Source of the DNA: an uncultured Paenibacillaceae bacterium
GTDB lineage: Bacteria > Bacillota > Bacilli > Paenibacillales > DA-C8
Reading direction: 5' to 3'
Assembly: GCA_937957685.1 (NCBI GenBank)
Contig: CALGAO010000017.1
Coordinates: 1 to 41,899, forward strand
DNA: 41,899 nt
Shown: positions 23,415 through 30,875 of the stretch, piece by piece
Layout of the letters: every line of letters starts with the position of its first letter
Numbering within the stretch: the first letter of the stretch is position 1
Notes under the pieces: model-generated
Told to the model about the DNA's origin: nothing
Databases searched by the model: none
Seen by the model: the letters and a program-made list of their open reading frames with translations, nothing else
Position numbers and translations under genes: made by a program

Positions 23415-23839
23415 CCCTCGAAGCTCGCCTGTGGGCAACGTTCCCGCAGCCGTGACAGGAAGCGTTCCTCTTCGGCAGGGGAGATGTAGACCAGATCGAA
23501 GCTTCTGTACCGGATCTCGATCCTCCGGGATGACTGCGCCAGCGAAGCCTGGTGGTTGACGGTTCGTCTCACCATGCGAATGCTGCTGTACGGGATGGTC
23601 ACGCGGAAAGGGCCGAAGCGGATCAGCAGATGATCCTCCGTCAGCACATAATGAACCGTATGCCACATCCACAGGACGAACCATGCCGTCCCCCACATGA
23701 TGGCCAGATAGATCAGGTTCCCTGGTGTGGGCATCTTGTTCTGTACCCATGGCAAGATGCCCAGGACCAACAAGGCGAGACCGGTCGCCCATATGATCAG
23801 GCTAAGCCAGGCATCCTTGCGGGATGGGAAGCGTTCCAC
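23411..23839 (-). CDS. Membrane protein with bacterial PH domain
   Basis: About 142 residues. Two membrane segments (roughly 10-30 and 42-60, numbered from the GTG start) are followed by a bacterial PH-like domain that begins VHYVLTEDHLLIRFGPFRVTIPYSSI. Such proteins are common in Firmicutes and mostly uncharacterised. GTG 23839 is chosen because GAGGTGAT ends six bases before it; TTG 23845 is an alternative that adds two residues. It is convergent with the small membrane protein gene and divergent from the guanidine riboswitch unit. Confidence 0.75.
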   Translation of the reverse strand: MERFPSRKDAWLSLIIWATGLALLVLGILPWVQNKMPTPGNLIYLAIMWGTAWFVLWMWHTVHYVLTEDHLLIRFGPFRVTIPYSSIRMVRRTVNHQASLAQSSRRIEIRYRSFDLVYISPAEEERFLSRLRERCPQASFEG

Positions 23840-23902
23840 AGCCAAATCACCTCAATATACCAAGATATGTTATATTACGTCCAGGACAGGGCGCAGTTTC
23901 GG

Positions 23903-23931
23903 TTGATCACAGGCTGCAGTTGAAGTATAAT
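23903..23931 (+). promoter_or_regulatory. Promoter of the guanidine exporter operon
   Basis: TTGATC (23903-23908) and a perfect TATAAT (23926-23931) are 17 bp apart. Transcription would begin a few bases before the riboswitch. Confidence 0.75.
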
Positions 23932-23945
23932 ACAACATCATCAGT

Positions 23946-24085
23946 TCTCTAGGGTTCCGCTGCCGGAGCAGGTCTGGACCGAGAGGGAACGCGCGGGCGG
24001 CCTGAACCGGACCAGGAGGCCGAACGTGTCACGGAGGGATAAAAGCCCGGGAGGATCTTGCTCACAAGAGACTCCCGGGCTTTTC
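23946..24085 (+). promoter_or_regulatory. Guanidine-I (ykkC) riboswitch with terminator platform
   Basis: The conserved blocks of the ykkC class are present in order: CTAGGGTTCCG (from about 23949), GGTCTGGACCGAGAG (23971-23985) and CACGGAGGGATAAAAGCCC (from about 24030). The last block leads into a terminator: AAAAGCCCGGGAG (24041-24053) pairs with CTCCCGGGCTTTT (24072-24084), followed by CTT. Guanidinium binding should stabilise the aptamer, prevent the terminator and turn on the two SMR genes downstream. The match of aptamer, terminator and gene content makes this a firm call. Confidence 0.95.
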
Positions 24086-24166
24086 TTGCTTCGGCATACC
24101 CTCCGGTACCTTGTCCATGCTTCAGGCAACAACGAACAGAAACATACAGAGAGGGGACCAGGCAGG

Positions 24167-24550
24167 ATGACGAAGGAATGGTTAAAGGTAGTCGCGGCGG
24201 CATGCTTCGAGGTGATGTGGGTCATCGGCCTGAAGCACGCGGATGACGTGCTGTCGTGGATCGCGACGATCATCGCGATCATCCTGAGCTTCTATGGCCT
24301 GATAGCCGCGGGCAAGCATCTGCCTGGCGGCACCGTATATGCCGTGTTCGTCGGACTCGGCACGGCCGGCACGGTCATCGCGGAGATCGTGCTGTTCGAT
24401 GAGCCGGCCCATCCGGGCAAGCTGCTGCTGATCGGCCTGCTGCTCATCGGAGTCATCGGGCTGAAGCTCGTCACGCCGGATCAGGATCAGCCCAAGCCGG
24501 AAGGGCACACCCCCGGCGAGCGGACGGATGCTGTCAGGCAGAACGGATGA
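24167..24550 (+). CDS. gdnC: Guanidinium exporter subunit, SMR family (GdnC/YkkC-like)
   Basis: 127 residues with four membrane segments; E15 in the first (CFEVMWVIGLKHAD) is the proton/substrate-binding Glu of the SMR family. It matches B. subtilis YkkC through LPGGTVYAVF, GLGTAGTVIAEIVLF and LIGVIGLKLVT. The ~17-residue C-terminal tail (PKPEGHTPGERTDAV) is hydrophilic. It is expected to work as a heterodimer with the next gene product and to export guanidinium in exchange for protons. ATG 24167 opens the SMR domain; GAGGGG at 24151-24156 is its ribosome binding site. Confidence 0.93.
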   Translation: MTKEWLKVVAAACFEVMWVIGLKHADDVLSWIATIIAIILSFYGLIAAGKHLPGGTVYAVFVGLGTAGTVIAEIVLFDEPAHPGKLLLIGLLLIGVIGLKLVTPDQDQPKPEGHTPGERTDAVRQNG

Positions 24551-24638
24551 GCGGAGCAAGATGAACTGGACGATCAGGACAAGGCCTTTGTGATGGGCAA
24601 CTACGATATGAAGACGATGCGACGGGAGGTTACGGTTA

Positions 24639-24953
24639 ATGGGCTGGATATGGCTCGTATTGGCAGGTATAGGAGAAATGATAGGCGTGGCGATGATCAC
24701 CCAGCTGCACAGGAAGCGCAGCATTCCGGTCATGATCGGGTTGGCCGCGGGCTTCGGGCTCAGTTTTCTCTTCCTGACCCTGGCGCTCAAGACCCTGCCG
24801 ATGGCGACCGCTTACGCGATCTGGACCGGCATCGGCACAGCCGGCGGGGCGCTGCTCGGCATCATCCTGTACAAGGAATCGACCGACTGGCGCAGGATCC
24901 TGTGCATCGCCCTGATCCTCGCCTCGGCCGTCGGCTTAAAATTTCTTTCGTGA
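24639..24953 (+). CDS. gdnD: Guanidinium exporter subunit, SMR family (GdnD/YkkD-like)
   Basis: 104 residues with four membrane segments; E13 in AGIGEMIGVAM is the SMR Glu. TLPMATAYAIWTGIGTAGGA and the ending ASAVGLKFLS match B. subtilis YkkD closely. GGGAGG at 24624-24629 lies nine bases before ATG. It follows gdnC by 88 bp with no terminator, so both share the riboswitch. The pair should insert in opposite orientations to form the exporter. Confidence 0.93.
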   Translation: MGWIWLVLAGIGEMIGVAMITQLHRKRSIPVMIGLAAGFGLSFLFLTLALKTLPMATAYAIWTGIGTAGGALLGIILYKESTDWRRILCIALILASAVGLKFLS

Positions 24954-24998
24954 TCGGCTACAATAGATTCAGCATATACGAGAGTTGGAGAGATCAAG

Positions 24999-26192
24999 AT
25001 GAGCAGCAGCTTGCAGGAGAAGCGTCAGCTCGCCGACAGGCTTGTCCGCTGGTTCAGGGGCCACCAGCGAGATCTGCCCTGGCGACGAACGAAGGATCCG
25101 TATCATATCTGGGTGTCGGAGATCATGCTGCAGCAGACGAGAGTGGACACCGTTATCCCTTATTTTAACCGGTTCATCAGCCTGTTCCCGACGATCGAGG
25201 CGCTGGCGGAGGCCGATGAGGCCGACCTGCTCAAAGCCTGGGAAGGGCTGGGCTACTACTCCCGCGTGCGCAACATGCAGATCGCCGCGCGCACGATTAA
25301 GGAGCAATACGGCGGCAGGATGCCGGATACGCCCGAGGAGATCGGCCAGCTGCGCGGCATCGGTCCATATACCGCGGGAGCCGTGCTCAGCATCGCCTAT
25401 GGCAAGCCCGTGCCTGCAGTGGACGGCAATGTGCTGCGGGTCATGTCGCGAATCTGTCTCCTGTACGACGATATCGCCAAGCCGGCCGCCCGCGTCAGGG
25501 TGGAGCAGCTGATCGAGGACATCATCCCGGAGGATGCGGCGGGCGATTTCAACCAGTCGCTCATGGAGCTGGGGGCGATGGTCTGCACGCCCCGTTCGCC
25601 GAAGTGCGGCGATTGCCCGGTGCGGGAGCTGTGCTCCGCCTATGCGGCGGGCGCGGTTGATGAGCTGCCGGTGAAGTCGAAGGCGAAGAAGCCGCGCCAT
25701 GAGGAACTGGCGGCCTATATCATCGAAGGAACCGGCGAGCATGAAGGTGAGGTGCTGCTGCGCAGAAGGCCGAAGGATGGCCTGCTGGCCCGCATGTGGG
25801 AGCTGCCCAACGAGCATCTGTCCTTTGACGCGCAGCGGCAGCTCGGGCTGGATGAGCGTTTTTTCATGGAGGCCGAGCATGTCTTCAGCCATATCCGATG
25901 GCAGATGAAGGTCTATCGGTGCAAGGACCATGAGGCCGATCAGGTGTTGGGGATGAGGCTTCCGAGGCGTGAGGCGGAACCATCCGTGTTGGAGGCAGCG
26001 GCCACGTATGGCCAGGCGAACCAGGCGCCGAGCGACGCGAAGCCGTCTGTGTCGGAGACGGCACCCGACCATGAGGCCGGTCAGCCGTTCGACCACGAAG
26101 AGGAATATGCCTGGGTATCGGCGGATACGTGGCGCCATCATGCCTTGCCGAACGTGTTCTTGCGCATTCTTGGACAATATTTTGCCAGATGA
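24999..26192 (+). CDS. mutY: A/G-specific adenine glycosylase MutY
   Basis: 397 residues. It removes adenine mispaired with 8-oxoguanine. E41 in EIMLQQTRVDTV and D142 in VDGNVLRV are catalytic. The helix-hairpin-helix is LRGIGPYTAGAVLS. The [4Fe-4S] ligands are C196, C203, C206 and C212 (C-x6-C-x2-C-x5-C). A NUDIX-like C-terminal domain (about 230-397) recognises 8-oxoG. That domain contains a ~40-residue Glu/Ala/Pro-rich insertion (about 320-360), probably a disordered loop. TTGGAGAG precedes ATG 24999. A weak promoter (TTAAAA 24936-24941, TACAAT 24959-24964) overlaps the end of gdnD. Confidence 0.95.
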   Translation: MSSSLQEKRQLADRLVRWFRGHQRDLPWRRTKDPYHIWVSEIMLQQTRVDTVIPYFNRFISLFPTIEALAEADEADLLKAWEGLGYYSRVRNMQIAARTIKEQYGGRMPDTPEEIGQLRGIGPYTAGAVLSIAYGKPVPAVDGNVLRVMSRICLLYDDIAKPAARVRVEQLIEDIIPEDAAGDFNQSLMELGAMVCTPRSPKCGDCPVRELCSAYAAGAVDELPVKSKAKKPRHEELAAYIIEGTGEHEGEVLLRRRPKDGLLARMWELPNEHLSFDAQRQLGLDERFFMEAEHVFSHIRWQMKVYRCKDHEADQVLGMRLPRREAEPSVLEAAATYGQANQAPSDAKPSVSETAPDHEAGQPFDHEEEYAWVSADTWRHHALPNVFLRILGQYFAR

Positions 26193-26223
26193 GTCCGATT
26201 CTTGACAGGAGGTTTGAATCCAG

Positions 26224-26955
26224 ATGAAAATCGCGCTACTCTCAGACATACACGGCAACTACCCCGCGCTGAAGGCTGTGCTGAACGACATCAAGCAGCA
26301 GCGACCGGATCGGATCGTCGTGCTTGGGGATATCGTGTTCAAGGGACCTCAGCCGGAGCTGTGCGTGGAAGCGGTGCGTAGCCTGAATGTGCCGGTGATC
26401 CGCGGCAATATCGATGAGCTGGTCGGAACCGGCAAGATCCAGCCCGGCTTCGCCAAATCGCCGGAGCACGAGGCGGCCCTGCTTCGGGAGATGGCCTGGA
26501 CGAGAGGCAGGCTGAGCGAAGAGCAGCTTCGCTATCTGGCTGAACTGCCGTTCCTGCACGACGAGCAGCTGACCGACGGGCTCAAGCTGCGCTGCGTCCA
26601 TGCCAACCCGCAGAACATCCTCGACAACATCCTGCCGGATGCGCCGCTTGATCAGTTCGAGCGGATGTTCGAGGGCACGGATGCGCCGATCGTCGCCTAC
26701 GCCCACATCCATCAGCCGTACGTCCGCACGATTCAGGGACGGACGCTGCTGAACACGGGCAGCGTCGGCCTGCCGTTCGATGGCGACCCGCGCTGCTCCT
26801 ACGCGATCATCGAAGCGACAGGCGACGCCCGCAGCATCACGCTGCGCCGCGTCAGCTACGACATCGAGGAGACGGTGCGCGCTTATGATGGCAGCGGGCA
26901 TCCGTTCGCCGACTCGGTCATCGCCGCGATCCGAAGCGGCCAGGCTCCGCGCTGA
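26224..26955 (+). CDS. Calcineurin-like metallophosphoesterase (YfcE-type)
   Basis: 243 residues. Metal-binding motifs are LLSDIHGN (D8, H10), VVLGDIV, RGNID and RCVHAN. The last motif, normally GHTH, reads AHIHQPY. The C-terminal block NTGSVGLPFDGDPRCSY is typical of this phosphodiesterase group. The substrate is unknown; relatives cleave cyclic nucleotides or phosphodiesters. AGGAGG stands before ATG 26224. It follows mutY by 31 bp and is probably cotranscribed. A bidirectional terminator follows. Confidence 0.88.
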   Translation: MKIALLSDIHGNYPALKAVLNDIKQQRPDRIVVLGDIVFKGPQPELCVEAVRSLNVPVIRGNIDELVGTGKIQPGFAKSPEHEAALLREMAWTRGRLSEEQLRYLAELPFLHDEQLTDGLKLRCVHANPQNILDNILPDAPLDQFERMFEGTDAPIVAYAHIHQPYVRTIQGRTLLNTGSVGLPFDGDPRCSYAIIEATGDARSITLRRVSYDIEETVRAYDGSGHPFADSVIAAIRSGQAPR

Positions 26956-27127
26956 ACCGCGAGACGGATGAGGGGACCGCGCCGGGCTGAAGGCCGTACG
27001 CCGGGCTGAAGGCCGGTCGAACAAACGCCCGATCGGGTCTCCGGAGTCCTTTGCCTCGCGGCGATGGCCGGTCACCATGGCGTGAAGGTGTCGGGGATCC
27101 GGCACTCGGCACACAGACGCACGGAAC
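26956..27127. other. Spacer after the phosphoesterase with a short tandem repeat
   Basis: CGCCGGGCTGAAGGCCG occurs twice in tandem (about 26980-27017). No gene is seen. The terminator lies at the right edge. Confidence 0.5.
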
Positions 27128-27165
27128 AAAAATGACGGGGAGCCTGATGGCTTCCCGTCATTTTT
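27128..27165. terminator. Bidirectional terminator between phosphoesterase gene and sodA
   Basis: A 17-bp stem: 27128-27144 (starting AAAAATGACGGG) pairs with 27149-27165 (ending CCCGTCATTTTT) across loop TGAT, with one G-T pair. A-runs and T-runs on both sides let it act in both directions for the convergent genes. Confidence 0.92.
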
Positions 27166-27212
27166 CATCTCAGGGACTTGGCTGACAGCCCCTGTTCGTC
27201 CCGCAGCTTGTC

Positions 27213-27824
27213 TTACTTGACAGCTTCTTCGTATCTCTTCTCAACTTCCGCCCAGTTGACCACATTCCAGAATGCGGCGATGTAGTCAGGACGCTTGTTC
27301 TGATACTTCAGATAGTATGCATGCTCCCAGACGTCCAGACCGAGCAGAGGAGTCTTGCCTTCCATGATCGGGCTGTCCTGGTTCGGCGTGCTGTGAACGA
27401 CCAGCTTGCCGTTGTCCAGGCTGAGCCATGCCCAGCCGCTGCCGAAGCGGCCAGCAGCTGCTGCGGAGAAGGTTTCCTTGAACTTCTCGAAGCTGCCGAA
27501 CTCGGCGTTGATCGCTTCAGCGAGCTTGCCGGAAGGCTCTCCGCCGCCGTTTGGTCCGATGACTTGCCAGAACAGGGAGTGGTTGGCATGTCCGCCGCCG
27601 TTGTTGCGAACAGCGGTGCGGATGGATTCCGGAACGGCGTCAAGGTTCGCGATCAGTTCCTCCACGCTCTTGCTTTCCAGCTCCGGATGGCCTTCCAGAG
27701 CCTTGTTCAGGTTCGTAACATAAGTGTTATGATGACGATCATGGTGAATCATCATCGTCGTCTCATCGATATGCGGTTCCAGCGCATTGTTCGGGTAAGG
27801 CAGCGGTGGTAATTGATGTGCCAC
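27213..27824 (-). CDS. sodA: Superoxide dismutase [Mn/Fe]
   Basis: 203 residues. It converts superoxide to hydrogen peroxide and oxygen in the cytoplasm. Metal ligands by position are H27 (MIHHDRHH), H82 (GGHANHSLFW), D164 and H168 (LGLDVWEHAYY). GTG 27824 is chosen: TAGGAGG lies nine bases upstream and the protein then starts MAHQLPPLPYPNNALEPHID like its relatives. The in-frame TTG at 27833 adjoins the ribosome binding site. It is a single-gene unit with its own promoter and terminator. Confidence 0.96.
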   Translation of the reverse strand: MAHQLPPLPYPNNALEPHIDETTMMIHHDRHHNTYVTNLNKALEGHPELESKSVEELIANLDAVPESIRTAVRNNGGGHANHSLFWQVIGPNGGGEPSGKLAEAINAEFGSFEKFKETFSAAAAGRFGSGWAWLSLDNGKLVVHSTPNQDSPIMEGKTPLLGLDVWEHAYYLKYQNKRPDYIAAFWNVVNWAEVEKRYEEAVK

Positions 27825-27866
27825 GTTATTCAACCTCCTAATGGTATGTAAAGTGTTACGTAAAAT

Positions 27867-27895
27867 ATTATCGCCTACTTAAGATAATAAATCAA
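27867..27895 (-). promoter_or_regulatory. Sigma-A promoter of sodA
   Basis: On the minus strand, TTGATT (27895-27890) and GATAAT (27872-27867) are 17 bp apart, about 43 bp upstream of the start codon. Confidence 0.75.
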
Positions 27896-28061
27896 TACAT
27901 ATGTATCAAAAGTAACCCGATATTTCTGGACGGATTATCGGACGCAGGCACCTTCTAGCATAACCGGTGCAAACGGCAATTATACATTTGATACGACATA
28001 ATCCGACAGATGATCTGTTTTTGATTCAATGAAAGCGAGGGAAACGTATTAGTCAATAACA

Positions 28062-28089
28062 TGAAAGCGCTTAGAATAAAGCGTTTTCA
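28062..28089. promoter_or_regulatory. Two adjacent catabolite-responsive (cre)-like sites
   Basis: TGAAAGCGCTTAGA (28062-28075) matches the CcpA consensus TGWAANCGNTNWCA at 13 of 14 positions. ATAAAGCGTTTTCA (28076-28089) follows with no gap and matches 12 of 14. Both lie about 45-70 bp upstream of the -35 of the candidate GNAT promoter, a place from which CcpA can activate. Confidence 0.5.
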
Positions 28090-28130
28090 GAAAAAATTGA
28101 AGGTTTTTTAACTTTTTTTTATTTTCCGGC

Positions 28131-28158
28131 AGGACAATGTCGCGAAATGTCGTATAAT
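28131..28158 (+). promoter_or_regulatory. Candidate promoter for the GNAT gene
   Basis: AGGACA (28131-28136) and a perfect TATAAT (28153-28158) are spaced by 16 bp. The -35 is imperfect. It implies a ~220-nt untranslated leader. Confidence 0.4.
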
Positions 28159-28383
28159 ATAAAAGTCCATCTATTATATTTGCTTGCCGTTATACTTATC
28201 GCACAATGCCAACTAGATCCTCTGGATGACCTGCATTCATACACAACTGTTGCGGCAATCCTGATGAAGTTCGAGAGACGTCGGCATGTCGAACCTGAAC
28301 CGGTCATGCTGCGATCATCCGAGTTCTGCATCAGAAGCTCCCATGGATGAATACACCCCGAAATGAAGGAGATGCTTGGTTGT

Positions 28384-28806
28384 ATGATCATTCGCCCTTT
28401 CCGTTTATCCGATCACGTGTGTATCAAGAATCTGCTGGCGGATGTGCTGTCCGAGGAGTGCTACGAGGAAACGATCGACGCTCTGGCCAATCAATTGTCA
28501 CTGGACAGCGGACTCATCCTGGTCGCAGAAGTTGAGCAGCAAGTGGCCGGCATTATCATCGGGACGATCGATGATAATCAGGGTTATTATTATCGATTGG
28601 CCGTACATCGTGATTATCGCAACCAGGGAATCGGGCAATCGCTCATTCGCAGTCTGGACAAGCGTTTCCGGAATCGCAAGGTGAACAAGATCATGATCGC
28701 GCTGGATCGCCACAATGAGCATCTGCGCTCCTTTTACGAGGCGCTTGGGTATCAGGCCAAGGACTTCCTGTCCGGCATTGCACAATTGCGCATCGTGAAT
28801 GGTTAA
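28384..28806 (+). CDS. GNAT-family N-acetyltransferase
   Basis: 140 residues. The acetyl-CoA site is seen in YYYRLAVHRDYRNQGIGQSLIRSL (key RDYRNQGIG), followed by IALDRHNEHLRSFYEALGY, the usual last motif. The acceptor is unknown. ATG 28384 gives the normal GNAT opening MIIRPFRLSD. AAGGAG at 28366-28371 is 12 bases away. ATG 28363 and ATG 28372 lie too close to that site. A clear terminator follows. Confidence 0.85.
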   Translation: MIIRPFRLSDHVCIKNLLADVLSEECYEETIDALANQLSLDSGLILVAEVEQQVAGIIIGTIDDNQGYYYRLAVHRDYRNQGIGQSLIRSLDKRFRNRKVNKIMIALDRHNEHLRSFYEALGYQAKDFLSGIAQLRIVNG

Positions 28807-28817
28807 CTCGCGAACTT

Positions 28818-28841
28818 AAGCCCCCGCAAGGGGCTTTTTTT
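28818..28841 (+). terminator. Rho-independent terminator after the GNAT gene
   Basis: AAGCCCC (28818-28824) pairs with GGGGCTT (28830-28836) across CGCAA, and the T run continues to 28841. Confidence 0.92.
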
Positions 28842-28967
28842 GTATGATGAAGCAATGGTCAGAACATGGTGTTGCTTTTCCCGATCAATTATGTTTTCCT
28901 ATTAATAAAGTGCAGGCTGCCCGGGCTTCGGCGCAGGCAGCGGCACTTGGCGAAAGGATGCAAGGGT

Positions 28968-29522
28968 ATGCTGTCCGATTATGAACGTTACCAAATCAAA
29001 AGCTTCAAGCATAACGGCCATGTCCACCGCATCTGGTTCGAAAATTGGCTGGTGCCTGAACGGTTGCTCCTGCCGGAACACGCGGCGGAGAACATGATCG
29101 TACTTATCAACGAGCAAACATTGATCTCAGAAGCGGACGGGAGCCGGTGGACGAGCAAGGTGCCCGGAGTTTCTTTTTTTATTCCCGGCGAATGGTTTAA
29201 TGTCGTGGCTCTCCTGGAAGCGGAGGGAGTCCGATACTATTGCAATGTCGCATCACCCCCCTACAAGAACAGGACCAACAAGGTCATCACCTATATCGAC
29301 TACGACCTCGATGTCATCCGCACGGTCGACGGGGACGTGATGGTGGTGGACAGGGATGAGTATGAGGAGCATCGCAGGTTGTACCACTACTCTGCCCTGG
29401 TGCAGAAGAAGATCGAGCGAGGCCTCAGCAACCTGTTAAGCCGGGTAAACGGGGACAGACCTCCGTTCCATGAACAGTCTGCCTTGCATTATTACGAGCA
29501 ATGGAAATCGAGTGTCAGGTGA
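28968..29522 (+). CDS. ntdP: DUF402 nucleoside tri-/diphosphatase, NtdP-like
   Basis: 184 residues. It resembles B. subtilis YgaC/NtdP (176 residues) throughout: SFKHNGHVHRIWFEN, EADGSRWTSKVPG, EWFNVVALLEAEGVRYYCN and YIDYDLDV, the last with the acidic metal ligands. The family hydrolyses nucleoside tri- and diphosphates. ATG 28968 is chosen: GAAAGGA lies nine bases upstream and the protein then starts at the conserved part. Longer in-frame starts (28866) add an unrelated Arg/Leu-rich stretch. It is followed at once by a signal peptidase gene whose ribosome binding site overlaps its stop. Confidence 0.88.
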   Translation: MLSDYERYQIKSFKHNGHVHRIWFENWLVPERLLLPEHAAENMIVLINEQTLISEADGSRWTSKVPGVSFFIPGEWFNVVALLEAEGVRYYCNVASPPYKNRTNKVITYIDYDLDVIRTVDGDVMVVDRDEYEEHRRLYHYSALVQKKIERGLSNLLSRVNGDRPPFHEQSALHYYEQWKSSVR

Positions 29523-29526
29523 TCAG

Positions 29527-30078
29527 ATGAGTCAGAAAGTCTCACAGGCATCTCCGGTCGTGAGCGAGCTGGTGGATTGGCTCAAGGCGCTGATTGCGGC
29601 CGTCGTGATCGTATGGGTGCTGAACCAGTTCGTGTTTCATCTGTCCCGGGTGGAGGGGCATTCGATGGACCCGACGTTGGCGGATGGCGAGTGGCTGTTC
29701 GTCAACAAGCTGGTGTATCTGTTGCGGCGGCCGCAGGCCGGAGATATCGTCATCCTGGAGAATCCGCTTGGCGGCAGGGAGAAATATCTCGTGAAGCGAA
29801 TCATCGGCGTGCCCGGTGACAAGATAGAGATCACGGGAGGCAAGCTGTATCGCAACGGCGAGCCGGTAGACGAACCTTATACGGATTCGGTGATTGAAGA
29901 CGGAGATTGGGGACCGGGCGTGGTGCCGGAAGGGACCTTCTTCGTGATGGGGGACAACCGCAGACGCGGGGAGAGCAACGACAGCCGCAACCCGTACATC
30001 GGCTGGATCCCCGGATCCGCGATCAGGGGCAAGGCAGATTATATCCTGTGGCCGTTTAGCAAGATCGGCAACATCTAG
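29527..30078 (+). CDS. lepB: Type I signal peptidase
   Basis: 183 residues. One N-terminal membrane anchor (about 16-38) precedes the extracytoplasmic catalytic domain. S46 in GHSMDPTL is the nucleophile, and K90 in YLVKRIIGVPGD the general base. The box E region GDNRRRGESNDSR is intact. The enzyme removes signal peptides from secreted proteins. ATG 29527 is preceded by AGGTGA at 29516-29521, which overlaps the ntdP stop, so the two genes are coupled. Confidence 0.95.
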   Translation: MSQKVSQASPVVSELVDWLKALIAAVVIVWVLNQFVFHLSRVEGHSMDPTLADGEWLFVNKLVYLLRRPQAGDIVILENPLGGREKYLVKRIIGVPGDKIEITGGKLYRNGEPVDEPYTDSVIEDGDWGPGVVPEGTFFVMGDNRRRGESNDSRNPYIGWIPGSAIRGKADYILWPFSKIGNI

Positions 30079-30353
30079 CGTGCGGCCGGCGGCATGGCGG
30101 AGAACAGCAACCAGGAAGGTCTGGAAGCATCGCGGCTGAGCGGCGGCGTCGAATATGTCAGGCAGCAGGTCGCGTGAAGTTGCAGCCTTGGCTGTGTTGG
30201 GAGACATGGCGCCTGATGCTGCAACCCCGGATGTGTCCGGCGATGTGCGAGCAGATCAACCGTCAGGCGCAAGGCGATGTTGAGGTCGATGCTCAGCCGT
30301 GATGAGGACGGAATCACCGCCAGAAACAGACTGACAGGCAAGGAGCGAAACCT
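30079..30353 (+). other. 275-bp spacer between lepB and rnhA
   Basis: No gene seen. GTTGCAGC and GCTGCAAC (about 30177-30223) can close a long hairpin with a large loop and no T run. AAGGAGCG at the right end is the rnhA ribosome binding site. Confidence 0.4.
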
Positions 30354-30797
30354 GTGAAGGAAGTTACGATCTATACCGATGGCGCATGTTCGGAGAATCC
30401 GGGACCGGGAGGCTGGGGAGCCATCCTGATGTACGACGGTCACCGCAAGGAGATATCCGGGGCGGAGAGCCTCACCACCAACAACCGGATGGAGCTGACG
30501 GCGGCCATCGAGGCGCTCAGCAGGCTGAAATATCCATGCAAGGTGCTGTTGTACAGCGATTCGGCCTATCTCGTCAATTGCTTCAACAATCGCTGGCATG
30601 TCGGCTGGCAGCGCAACGGCTGGAAGAACAGCAAGGGCCAGCCCGTTGAGAACCAGGACCTGTGGAAGCGCCTGCTGGAGCTGCTCGAGCAGCATGACGT
30701 GACCTTCATCAAGGTCAAGGGACACAGCGACAATGAATGGAACAACCGCTGCGACGAGCTGGCGCGAGCGGCGATCAAATCAATCAGGGCCGACTAG
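30354..30797 (+). CDS. rnhA: Ribonuclease HI
   Basis: 147 residues. It degrades the RNA strand of RNA-DNA hybrids. The active-site residues are D9 (IYTDGAC), E47 (NNRMELTA), D69 (LYSDSAYLV), H124 (VKGHSDNE) and D134 (NRCDELA). The length is close to E. coli RNase HI (155), including the basic protrusion (GWQRNGWKNSKG). The start is GTG 30354, after AAGGAGCG. queG follows by 78 bp. Confidence 0.96.
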   Translation: MKEVTIYTDGACSENPGPGGWGAILMYDGHRKEISGAESLTTNNRMELTAAIEALSRLKYPCKVLLYSDSAYLVNCFNNRWHVGWQRNGWKNSKGQPVENQDLWKRLLELLEQHDVTFIKVKGHSDNEWNNRCDELARAAIKSIRAD

Positions 30798-30875
30798 GAT
30801 CAGATCCCTTCGATGCAATTGCCAAGGTGCATGAAACAACCTGATCGACATGCGAGACAGAAAGGGGGAAGCATC

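Larger units (their letters stand above)
27896..28383. other. AT-rich intergenic region between sodA and the GNAT gene
   Basis: This 488-bp stretch holds tandem cre-like sites (28062-28089), a T-rich tract (28105-28125), a candidate promoter (AGGACA 28131-28136, TATAAT 28153-28158) and then a leader of about 220 nt before the acetyltransferase. A frame at 28147-28350 starts inside the -10 box, lacks a ribosome binding site and resembles nothing I know, so I do not call it. The leader matches no riboswitch class I recognise. Confidence 0.5.

Noticed and set aside
24551..24638. Separate small gene between gdnC and gdnD
   Set aside because: The spacer has only very short frames, and the GGGAGG there serves gdnD.
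28147..28350. 67-codon frame upstream of the GNAT gene
   Set aside because: It starts inside the -10 box of the likely promoter and lacks a ribosome binding site; no similarity recognised.
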